Of a stretch of DNA of 7,228 nucleotides, positions 1-4,592 are shown one piece after another. The position numbers were made by a program, and so were the translations under genes. The notes under the pieces were generated by a model. That model had not been told where the DNA came from and made no database searches. It saw only the letters and a program-made list of their open reading frames with translations. The stretch is from positions 1 through 7,228 of the forward strand of contig MFDZ01000026.1 in assembly GCA_001777455.1 (NCBI GenBank), in the 5' to 3' direction. The stretch comes from Candidatus Daviesbacteria bacterium RIFCSPLOWO2_02_FULL_41_8 (GTDB taxonomy: Bacteria > Patescibacteriota > Microgenomatia > Daviesbacterales > UBA10151). The stretch's first letter is position 1, and each line of letters opens with the position of its first letter.

Positions 1-1238
1 ATAATCGGCCTGTCCTGGTTTTTAATTTCAGCGAGAACAGCATCAGCAAATTTTTGATTAACCTTAACATATTCTTCCCAGTCCTCTTGCCTGAAAATGG
101 GTCTGTTATGGGCAATATGACAGAGTGGCCATAAGCCTTCATTGGAAAAGCCATAGTAATAGCCTGTTTCTTCTTCTTCTGTTAACCAAACACGCTTTAA
201 AGTATATTTTGGTTCATCAGGCGGTACTTTTATTTTATTACTACTATCAACAACCAACCTATCTGCATCACCGCTTCCATGAGCAATCCAAACTCCGCCA
301 CAAGCACGCATCACGGGCTCAATTGCCGTTGCCATGCCGCTGGCCGGGAAATAGTAACTGATTTTCCCCCCGTTTTTTGTATGTATATAAGGTTCCCTGT
401 TGGAAACCATAAAAATAGTTCGACCTTTTAAAATATCCTTTATGAATTCTTTTAATCTCTCTGCTGTCCACGGTGAATCTAGCTTTTCCAGCCGCAACCT
501 AGCTTCTTCGCTGGCAGAAATTCTGGCTTCTGAAAGACTGCTTCTTATATTAGAAATTTCTTTAACAAGGGGTCGAAAGAAAAAAGAGCTTGTTAAACCC
601 TTTGAGGACTGTTCTACTCCTCCCGCTCTTGCCAATCTTAATGTTTCGACTAATCCCTTGATCGGTTCAAAGATAATCCAGCGTATTAAGAGAAGGACAG
701 CAAAAGAGAGTAATGATGCCTGAATTAACAACCTGATAAGATTATTTCTCCAGATTTCATTTAGACGGTCATCAATATATCCTGCGTTTTGTACTACCAT
801 TAAAGCTCCTACCACGCTTTTATCATCATGTAAAGGCATCGCAAGAAGGTAAACTTTTTTGCTGCCCATTGTTTCGAAGTCTCCGTTTGCTTTATCAGCA
901 TCCATTGCGTTAGCTACTACATCCTGGGCTGAAGCGGATGCCTCAGGAATAACAGAAGAGGTAGCGATAACCTTATTTTTATTATCGTAAATTCCCAGCC
1001 CGGCAAATCTTTCTTTATTTGAAAACCTTTCAACTACATCCTGTAAATATGCGTCCGATTTATTAATGAAGTTTGGCTCAATACTTTCTTTCAAACTCTG
1101 CGCAAGCAGTGTGGATCTGTACTGTAAGTCAGATTTAAGCCGTTGCTCCTCCTGCGCGACCTGGTTTACAGTAAAAGCAATTACTACAAGACTAATAATG
1201 GTTACTATTACCAGGAGCGCTACGATAATTTGCTTCAT
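1..1238 (-). CDS. Membrane sensor-trehalose-6-phosphate synthase (GT20) fusion, partial at 3' end
   Basis: Reverse-strand reading frame open for 412 codons from an ATG at 1238 and running off the window; the C-terminus is missing. Residues about 4-24 form a hydrophobic helix. Residues 25-165 look like an extracytoplasmic Cache/CHASE-like sensor (GLGIYDNKNKVIATS near 80-94). Residues 166-189 are a second helix, followed by a HAMP-like linker starting EPIKGLVETL (191-200). From about residue 273 the chain is the N-terminal part of GT20: VSNREP (278-283), the glycine-containing PASGMATA segment, ACGGVWIAHGSGDADR, FSNEGLWPLCH (364-374) and VNQKFAD, all closely matching the OtsA family. GT20 enzymes make trehalose-6-phosphate from a nucleoside-diphosphate glucose and glucose-6-phosphate. 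Known bacterial relatives also carry N-terminal TM/HAMP regions. A possible AGGA lies 5 bases before the ATG; an in-frame TTG at 1292 is a weaker start. The nucleotide-sugar-binding half lies outside the window, so activity cannot be judged. Confidence 0.88.
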   Translation of the reverse strand, partial: MKQIIVALLVIVTIISLVVIAFTVNQVAQEEQRLKSDLQYRSTLLAQSLKESIEPNFINKSDAYLQDVVERFSNKERFAGLGIYDNKNKVIATSSVIPEASASAQDVVANAMDADKANGDFETMGSKKVYLLAMPLHDDKSVVGALMVVQNAGYIDDRLNEIWRNNLIRLLIQASLLSFAVLLLIRWIIFEPIKGLVETLRLARAGGVEQSSKGLTSSFFFRPLVKEISNIRSSLSEARISASEEARLRLEKLDSPWTAERLKEFIKDILKGRTIFMVSNREPYIHTKNGGKISYYFPASGMATAIEPVMRACGGVWIAHGSGDADRLVVDSSNKIKVPPDEPKYTLKRVWLTEEEETGYYYGFSNEGLWPLCHIAHNRPIFRQEDWEEYVKVNQKFADAVLAEIKNQDRPI

Positions 1239-1248
1239 TGATTCCTGT

Positions 1249-1277
1249 ATTATACTACTCGGGTATGATTCTTCAAA
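1249..1277 (-). promoter_or_regulatory. Putative promoter of the sensor-TPS gene
   Basis: On the minus strand a perfect TATAAT lies at 1254-1249, and a TTTGAA that could act as -35 lies 17 bases upstream at 1277-1272. The -10 box ends 10 bases before the ATG, so the predicted transcript start would leave only a few untranslated bases. This sits uneasily with use of the AGGA as a ribosome site. The spacing is good but there is no experimental support. Confidence 0.4.
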
Positions 1278-1426
1278 GAAATGCGAACTCAAATCCCAAC
1301 TAAATTTTTTAACTAATTTTCAGGGTGGATATTTATTACAAAATATTTAGCTAAAATAAGTGATAATAAAATAGAGTATAAAAACTACTTATTTAAAAGC
1401 CCATAGTTTATTTATTTCAAGGAATA

Positions 1427-1440
1427 TGCTATACTATAAA
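1427..1440 (+). promoter_or_regulatory. Extended -10 promoter of the HTH gene
   Basis: TGCTATACT (1427-1435) is an extended -10 element, followed immediately by an overlapping TATAAA (1435-1440). No good -35 is visible, which extended -10 promoters tolerate. The start codon at 1448 is only 12 or 7 bases further on and no Shine-Dalgarno sequence precedes it, so the mRNA is probably leaderless or nearly so. The rest of the 1239-1447 intergenic stretch is AT-rich and contains a short palindrome, TTTAGCTAAA, but no gene. Confidence 0.5.
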
Positions 1441-1447
1441 TATATTT

Positions 1448-1651
1448 ATGCCCACAACTAGACAAATTATTGCTAAACAAGTAAAGGAAGCTAGAGATAA
1501 AAAGGGGTGGACTCAAGAAGAAGTGGCTCAAAAAGCTGAATTAACTTCTAATTATTACGCCATGATTGAACGAGCTGATCCAAAAGCTAATGTTTCTACT
1601 GATAAATTGGCAAAAATTGCGAAAGCTCTTGATGCAACCTTCAAAATTTAG
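1448..1651 (+). CDS. Small XRE/Cro-C1-type HTH DNA-binding protein
   Basis: A 67-residue protein that is essentially only a helix-turn-helix domain. Helices run about 5-19 (IIAKQVKEARDKKG), then TQEEVAQKAELTSNYYAMIER (the turn and recognition helix, about 22-42), then STDKLAKIAKALDA. This matches the HTH_3 (Cro/C1) fold of transcriptional repressors and type II antitoxins. It has no sensor, peptidase or dimerisation extension, so it probably acts as a small repressor, possibly of its own promoter. It is transcribed away from the sensor-TPS gene and towards an 84-residue gene on the other strand; their stop codons overlap at 1648-1651. No SD precedes the ATG. The target is unknown; the neighbouring AT-rich repeats around 1430 and 1920 are candidates. 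Confidence 0.85.
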   Translation: MPTTRQIIAKQVKEARDKKGWTQEEVAQKAELTSNYYAMIERADPKANVSTDKLAKIAKALDATFKI

Positions 1652-1902
1652 TTAATTAACCCCTTTTTAATTAATTTCTCTCTTGTTATTTTACCCTCCA
1701 GATTTAATTTCCTTCGAATATATGTATCAAAAAGTCGCAGCAAAGCAGAAAATTTTTCTGCATATTCTTCACTGGTATTTTCATGACGAATCTTTTTCAA
1801 AATCTTTACTACATCCTTTATTGATGTAATATCGTATTTATACGATACTGCTACTGAATAGCCATGTACAACTGGATCGTATTCCAGTGGTTTTGTTCTC
1901 AT
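1648..1902 (-). CDS. Hypothetical 84-residue protein
   Basis: I do not recognise this protein. It is small, lysine-rich and predicted mostly helical, with no signal peptide, membrane segment, cysteine or obvious catalytic motif. The middle (about 27-60) looks like two amphipathic helices (SIKDVVKILKKIRH and EEYAEKFSALLRLFDTYI). The ATG at 1902 is preferred over an in-frame GTG at 1908, because the AGGAGG Shine-Dalgarno occupies 1913-1908 and would overlap the GTG. It follows the PLD-like gene on the same strand after a 32-base gap, so the two may be co-transcribed. Its TAA overlaps the TAG of the convergent HTH gene. The clear SD and intact frame make it a likely real gene of unknown function. 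Confidence 0.65.
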   Translation of the reverse strand: MRTKPLEYDPVVHGYSVAVSYKYDITSIKDVVKILKKIRHENTSEEYAEKFSALLRLFDTYIRRKLNLEGKITREKLIKKGLIN

Positions 1903-1907
1903 AAGCA

Positions 1908-1913
1908 CCTCCT
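1908..1913 (-). promoter_or_regulatory. Ribosome binding site of the 84-residue gene
   Basis: AGGAGG on the minus strand lies 5 bases before the ATG at 1902. It overlaps the alternative GTG at 1908 and so decides the start codon. Confidence 0.75.
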
Positions 1914-1919
1914 TTCTAT

Positions 1920-1939
1920 ACTATTTACAACTATTTACA
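1920..1939. repeat. Perfect 10-bp tandem repeat, two copies
   Basis: ACTATTTACA occurs at 1920-1929 and again immediately at 1930-1939 (TGTAAATAGT twice on the minus strand). The block sits in the short gap between the PLD-like gene and the 84-residue gene; the TAA stop of the PLD-like gene lies within the second copy. A 10-bp period puts both copies on the same helical face, as expected for a tandem operator. The link to the neighbouring HTH protein is inference only. Confidence 0.6.
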
Positions 1940-2383
1940 GAAACTTTTCAAGTTTCAAAAAACTAAGCATCTGCATTGTTAGCTCCGGACTTTCAATTCG
2001 CCTCATAATTTCCCGGCTTTTATTTTGAGAGAGAATATTTAATGAACCTTCCCACAAAACTTTTCTATCCAGCAATGCTAACTTTCTATGATGATTTCCT
2101 GCAATTAGGAAAACTTGGACTCCAACCATCTCACACCAGCTAATGGCATCTTCTGACTGTATCTCCATACCTAACTCATGCTCTTTTGGATTTCTGGTGA
2201 TTATGTAGATTTTTACACCTTGTTCCAACAATTTTTTAAATAAACGATCAAACGTTCTCATCCGTTGAGAGGTGATATACGGGGATTCAATAACAAGCTC
2301 ACTTTGACACTTTCTACGTCTTTTAAGAACGTTTGATAAAAGGTATGCTCATCATAAAGCTGAGAGTCAAGGAGGCTATTCAT
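1935..2383 (-). pseudogene. Phospholipase D-like (single HKD) protein, split by a -1 frameshift
   Basis: Two overlapping minus-strand frames together encode one PLD-like protein of about 149 residues. The first starts at ATG 2383, 3 bases after AAGGAGG, and gives a typical N-terminus (MNSLLDSQLYDEHTFYQTF). It leaves the family pattern after codon 27 and stops at 2258. The other frame carries SELVIESPYITSQRM, a core segment of the same fold, and continues to 1935. Restoring one A in the run at 2303-2305 joins them as ...VESVK-SELVIES. The HKD motif is intact (H-R-K-x4-D; H99, K101, D106 of the joined protein), followed by GSLN. One HKD motif suggests a dimeric active site, as in Nuc-type nucleases. 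Substrate is unknown. The downstream 108-residue part begins at an internal Met (2261) and would lack the first strand. No slippery heptamer is visible, so this is either a real inactivating deletion or a sequence error. Confidence 0.8.
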
Positions 2384-2454
2384 CTTCCTCCTTGGTCTGA
2401 TATACTTGTCTTAACTGCTCAAGCCAGGCTAATTGTAGTACGAACTGTTTATAC

Positions 2455-2476
2455 GTCGGGCAACTTTGAACGAAAA
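2455..2476. repeat. 22-bp imperfect direct repeat, copy 1
   Basis: This copy matches 2599-2620 at 19 of 22 positions, with the invariant core GCAACTTTGAACG. The two copies are 144 bp apart start to start and flank a terminator and a run of small hairpins. The TTTGAAC inside this copy (2465-2471) is also complementary to GTTCAAA at 2501-2507. Confidence 0.75.
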
Positions 2477-2499
2477 CCGTCCCTCTTGGGCGGTTTTTT
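2473..2499 (+). terminator. Rho-independent terminator, plus-strand orientation
   Basis: AAAACCG-T-CCC, loop TCTT, GGG-CGGTTTT, followed by more T (six T in total at 2494-2499). The stem is 10 bp with one bulged T. An outer TTTGAAC/GTTCAAA pair (2465-2471 with 2501-2507) can extend it. The T-run is stronger on the plus strand, although no plus-strand gene precedes it. On the minus strand it could work weakly between the 56-residue gene and the PLD-like gene, where the T-run is only four bases. Confidence 0.65.
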
Positions 2500-2500
2500 A

Positions 2501-2615
2501 GTTCAAAATCTCGGAATAGAGATTTGTGACTGCGTAGTCCGAAGGACAAGACTGTCCGACCCCGAGCAAAGCGAGTGGGCAAGCTTCGCTTAATCCATGT
2601 CCCGCAACTTTGAAC
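2501..2615. other. Multi-hairpin structured element closed by an inverted repeat
   Basis: GTTCAAA (2501-2507) and TTTGAAC (2609-2615) can close a domain packed with small inverted repeats. These are AAATCTC/GAGATTT (2506-2512, 2519-2525), GACT/AGTC (2528-2531, 2536-2539), GTCC/GGAC (2537-2540, 2544-2547), GGACA/TGTCC (2544-2548, 2553-2557) and AAGCGA/TCGCTT (2569-2574, 2586-2591). Some of these compete with one another. No convincing protein is encoded here on either strand. It matches no riboswitch or RNA family that I recognise. It could be a REP-like dispersed element, a structured intergenic RNA or a processed spacer. Confidence 0.5.
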
Positions 2616-2620
2616 GGAAA
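2599..2620. repeat. 22-bp imperfect direct repeat, copy 2
   Basis: Second copy of the repeat at 2455-2476 (19 of 22 identical). It lies 11 bases beyond the stop codon of the 56-residue membrane protein, so that transcript would run directly into it. Confidence 0.75.
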
Positions 2621-2631
2621 TCAGCCTTTGT

Positions 2632-2802
2632 TTACCCTTTTCTTGTAGCATCCAAAATAAATGCCAAAGCCATAAGTGCCAAGCCCAACCAGAGAATATT
2701 TAAAGACGGGATTAAGGAAACCAGCATAATCCCCAGGCCTAGTCCAAAAATGCTATGAATAACAATGTGCGGACTAAAACACTCTTTTTGTTTCTTATTC
2801 AT
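2632..2802 (-). CDS. Hypothetical 56-residue two-helix membrane protein
   Basis: A short minus-strand frame begins at ATG 2802 after an excellent Shine-Dalgarno. The protein starts MNKKQKECF. It then has two hydrophobic stretches, about residues 13-32 (IVIHSIFGLGLGIMLVSLIP) and 35-50 (NILWLGLALMALAFIL), separated by a proline/serine/asparagine turn. It ends DATRKG, so it is a small hairpin-like inner-membrane protein with positive charge at both ends. I do not recognise the family. It has one cysteine and no catalytic motif. It is divergent from the putative RNA and mntP transcription units. Its own transcript runs into the repeat and hairpin element and then towards the PLD-like gene, 248 bases downstream. 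The SD and the coherent hydrophobic pattern support a real gene. Confidence 0.7.
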   Translation of the reverse strand: MNKKQKECFSPHIVIHSIFGLGLGIMLVSLIPSLNILWLGLALMALAFILDATRKG

Positions 2803-2806
2803 CTAA

Positions 2807-2815
2807 ATCACCTCC
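2807..2815 (-). promoter_or_regulatory. Strong ribosome binding site of the 56-residue membrane protein
   Basis: GGAGGTGAT on the minus strand is fully complementary to the usual 16S rRNA anti-SD. GGAGG lies 8 bases before the ATG at 2802. It is the main evidence that this very short frame is translated. Confidence 0.8.
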
Positions 2816-2872
2816 CTAAATTAAAATTACTGCATTTTTTGAATTTTGTAAATGAGCAACTATTTTAGTAAC

Positions 2873-2901
2873 TTGACAAATTCGCAAAAAGTCATTATGG
2901 T
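2873..2901 (+). promoter_or_regulatory. Putative sigma-70-type promoter of an RNA upstream of mntP
   Basis: A perfect TTGACA -35 (2873-2878) and a TATGGT -10 (2896-2901, 4 of 6) are separated by exactly 17 bases, predicting a start near 2908. A 7-bp inverted repeat GTCATTA/TAATGAC (2891-2897 and 2935-2941) overlaps the -10. It could be an operator, or it could mean the transcript starts further upstream. Confidence 0.5.
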
Positions 2902-2907
2902 AAATAT

Positions 2908-3061
2908 GTCCGGCCGATATATAGGTTTGGGACTTAATGACAAAGAGTTTGGTTTCTAGAGGCCAACCTTTGAAAGGATAATTGTGTGTTGTCGGTAGAA
3001 GGGCAGATGGTAAAACAAATGTTCTTCAACAAGAAGATCTGTTCACAAGACAGATCTTTTT
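2908..3061 (+). ncRNA. Possible ~150-nt structured RNA or leader upstream of mntP
   Basis: This stretch runs from the predicted start of a consensus-like promoter to a strong terminator. It contains several local pairings: GTCC/GGAC (2908-2911, 2930-2933), AGGTT(T)GG (2923-2930) with CCAACCT, CCTT/AAGG within CCTTTGAAAGG, and TTCTT/AAGAA just before the terminator stem. MntP genes in other bacteria are often under the Mn2+-sensing yybP-ykoY riboswitch, but I could not find its conserved core here. A separate small RNA, a novel leader or a short peptide gene are alternatives; a 35-codon frame runs 2852-2959 without an SD. A second promoter after the terminator suggests mntP does not depend on this transcript. 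Confidence 0.35.
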
Positions 3062-3068
3062 GGTTTTT
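3032..3068 (+). terminator. Rho-independent terminator upstream of mntP
   Basis: The stem AGATCTGT/ACAGATCT (3035-3042, 3050-3057) around the loop TCACAAG can extend to 11 pairs (one a G-T wobble), and is followed by TTTTGGTTTTT. A competing TTCTT/AAGAA hairpin just upstream shares bases with the left arm of the stem, so antitermination is conceivable. It lies only about 20 bases before the mntP start. Confidence 0.75.
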
Positions 3069-3076
3069 GCTATACT
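3047..3076 (+). promoter_or_regulatory. Extended -10 promoter of mntP
   Basis: TGCTATACT (3068-3076) is identical to the extended -10 of the HTH gene. AAGACA (3047-3052) may serve as -35 with an 18-base spacer. The -10 box ends 6 bases before the GTG at 3083, so the transcript should start at or next to the start codon. The -35 overlaps the terminator stem. Confidence 0.55.
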
Positions 3077-3082
3077 TTCCTT

Positions 3083-3634
3083 GTGGGTTTCTTCCAAGTT
3101 TTTTTAATAGCTATTAGCTTGTCGCTGGATGCTTTTAGCGTCAGTATTGTCGGCGGAATGAAGGTCCGAGGATTCAAGCACCTGCACGCCCTCCGGACTG
3201 CTACTTTTTTTGGGGGGTTTCAGGCTCTTATGCCGGTAATCGGTTGGCTTATCGGTGAAGTATTGAGGGGTTTTATAACCGGCATTGATCACTGGATCGC
3301 ATTCGGACTTCTGGGAATCATCGGCGTAAAGATGATACAGGATTCATTAAGCAGTGATACCGGAGAAAAGAAGAACATTCTTGAGATTAAGACTTTGTTC
3401 CTGCTTGCTATAGCCACCAGTATTGATGCATTAGTAGTGGGGATTACACTTAGCCTGATCAAAATCCCTTTTATATTATCAATTAGTATTATTGGTTTAG
3501 TGACTTTTGTAGTCTGCTTTTTGGGATTTCTATTCGGTGAAAAATTAGGCTCCCGTTTTGGGAAAAGGATAGAGATCTTAGGGGGGCTAGTATTGATTGG
3601 CATCGGGACAAAAATATTGCTGGAACACCTTTAA
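3083..3634 (+). CDS. mntP: MntP-family Mn2+ efflux pump
   Basis: A 183-residue protein of the usual length for MntP (formerly DUF204/YebN), the inner-membrane exporter that removes excess manganese. It shows the expected six hydrophobic helices in two homologous halves. Each half carries the conserved membrane Asp motif: SLSLDAFSVSI with D16, and ATSIDALVVGI with D115. Family features also include FFGGFQALMPVIGW (42-55), DHWIAFGLLGIIGVKMI (69-85) and the C-terminal KRIEILGGLVLIGIGTKIL (161-179), which aligns well with E. coli MntP. The GTG start matches the family N-terminus. No Shine-Dalgarno precedes it; a -10 box ends 6 bases upstream, implying a leaderless message. The matrixin gene follows after 6 bases, so the two are probably co-transcribed. 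Confidence 0.93.
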   Translation: MGFFQVFLIAISLSLDAFSVSIVGGMKVRGFKHLHALRTATFFGGFQALMPVIGWLIGEVLRGFITGIDHWIAFGLLGIIGVKMIQDSLSSDTGEKKNILEIKTLFLLAIATSIDALVVGITLSLIKIPFILSISIIGLVTFVVCFLGFLFGEKLGSRFGKRIEILGGLVLIGIGTKILLEHL

Positions 3635-3640
3635 ATAATT

Positions 3641-4549
3641 ATGGGAAAAATTATTAGTCTTAGTTTCTTGTTGTTTTTTATTGTTAGTGCCTTGATTACC
3701 CTGCGCCTGATTTCAACAGGTGATCTTCTGGCAATTTCTTTCTGCGATCGGCCAATCCGTTACCGGGTCGATACGGTTGATCCTAAATTTAATATCTCCA
3801 GGGATGAGTTCTTAGCCGATATTGAACAATCCGTTCAGATTTGGGCTCTTGCAATAAAGAAGGATTTATTTGTCTATGATCCTAATGGAGATTTAAGTAT
3901 TAATTTAATCTATGACAAGAGGCAATCCTTAACCAATAAAATTGGCCAACTGGAGGATAAAGTGCAATCAGAGAAGCAATCACTTAATCCGCAAATTAAT
4001 GAATATAAGAGAAGATCTTTGGAGTTTAAACAAAGATTGGATGATTTTAATAAAAATGTGCAATATTGGAATAGCCAGGGCGGGGCTCCTATTGAGGAAT
4101 ACAGTAAAATTATAGAGACACAGCAAAGCTTAAAAGCTGAGGCAGACAGCCTGAATGAGACAGCCCGGAATTTAAATGTTTCCACAGACGTATTTAACAA
4201 TCAAGTTAACCAGTTGAATCAAACCATAGGTTCATTAAGTGACGCTTTGGAACAGCGGCCGGAAGAGGGCATTTATAAAGGACCGGAGAACAGAATTGAA
4301 ATTTATTTTAATATCAGCAAGCAGGAGCTGGTTCACACCATTGCGCACGAGCTGGGACATGCTCTAAGTATGGGACATGTCGGCAATTCAGCCTCCATTA
4401 TGTACCCCAAGACATCGCAGGAGATAATTCCCACGAAAGAGGACATTTCGGCTTTGGCAGAGGCATGTAAGAAATATACTGCTTTTGAACTTTTGCAAAT
4501 CAGGCTATCGCAAATCATCGCCGCCAATAAATTCCGTTTCAACTTCTGA
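3641..4549 (+). CDS. Membrane-anchored matrixin-like zinc metalloprotease with coiled-coil insert
   Basis: A 302-residue protein with an N-terminal hydrophobic helix (about 4-25) that is probably an uncleaved anchor, placing the rest outside the membrane. Residues about 38-92 look like the first part of an M10-type catalytic domain (PIRYRVDTVDPKF, an acidic helix with QIWALA, then LSINLIYD). Residues about 93-205 are a charged, heptad-like coiled coil containing YWNSQGGAPIEEY. The chain then returns to the fold with ENRIEIYFN. The zinc site is HELGHALSMGH (236-246; H236, H240, H246 ligands, E237 catalytic), followed by the Met-turn IMYP (253-256). It therefore appears to be an active metzincin, substrate unknown. 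It lies 6 bases after mntP with no SD, consistent with translational coupling. The stop is TGA. C35 and C276 could pair in a disulfide. Confidence 0.88.
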   Translation: MGKIISLSFLLFFIVSALITLRLISTGDLLAISFCDRPIRYRVDTVDPKFNISRDEFLADIEQSVQIWALAIKKDLFVYDPNGDLSINLIYDKRQSLTNKIGQLEDKVQSEKQSLNPQINEYKRRSLEFKQRLDDFNKNVQYWNSQGGAPIEEYSKIIETQQSLKAEADSLNETARNLNVSTDVFNNQVNQLNQTIGSLSDALEQRPEEGIYKGPENRIEIYFNISKQELVHTIAHELGHALSMGHVGNSASIMYPKTSQEIIPTKEDISALAEACKKYTAFELLQIRLSQIIAANKFRFNF

Positions 4550-4570
4550 CATTTTGTATATAATATTACG

Positions 4571-4591
4571 CTCCCAGGCGTCCCCTGGGAG
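4571..4591. terminator. GC-rich hairpin between convergent genes
   Basis: CTCCCAGG (4571-4578) and CCTGGGAG (4584-4591) pair perfectly over 8 bp around a 5-base loop. The hairpin sits in the 43-base gap between the convergent matrixin and GT4 genes, where a shared terminator is expected. Neither side has a T-run, so it may act only as a transcript-end stabiliser or a weak bidirectional terminator. Confidence 0.5.
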
Positions 4592-4592
4592 G

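Noticed and set aside
125..723. Plus-strand open frames over the first 1.35 kb
   Set aside because: They are antisense to the well-supported sensor-GT20 frame and encode no recognisable protein.
1902..1908. GTG at 1908 as start of the 84-residue gene
   Set aside because: The AGGAGG site overlaps this codon, whereas the ATG at 1902 has a 5-base spacing.
2293..2310. Programmed -1 frameshifting in the PLD-like gene
   Set aside because: No X-XXY-YYZ slippery heptamer at the join (TCAAAGT). A deletion or a read error is simpler.
2304..2340. Plus-strand TTGACA as a promoter for a transcript ending at 2499
   Set aside because: No -10 hexamer at 16-18 bases, and the site lies inside the PLD-like coding region.
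2333..2593. 86-codon plus-strand open frame
   Set aside because: It runs antisense into the PLD-like gene and through the terminator stem and T-run, with no ribosome site and no family resemblance.
2376..2651. 91-codon minus-strand open frame across the repeat and hairpin element
   Set aside because: It overlaps the start of the PLD-like gene and the end of the 56-residue gene in another frame. It has no SD, an arginine/serine-rich composition expected from translated hairpins, and no recognisable domain.
2915..2960. Purine-riboswitch resemblance (ATATAGGTTTGGGAC and GGTTTCTA)
   Set aside because: The short similarities are not in the right order or spacing, and the P1 stem and the invariant core pyrimidine cannot be placed.
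2880..3061. yybP-ykoY manganese riboswitch before mntP
   Set aside because: Expected from the family context, but the conserved GGGGAGUAG and related core segments are not visible. Kept only as an unclassified possible RNA.
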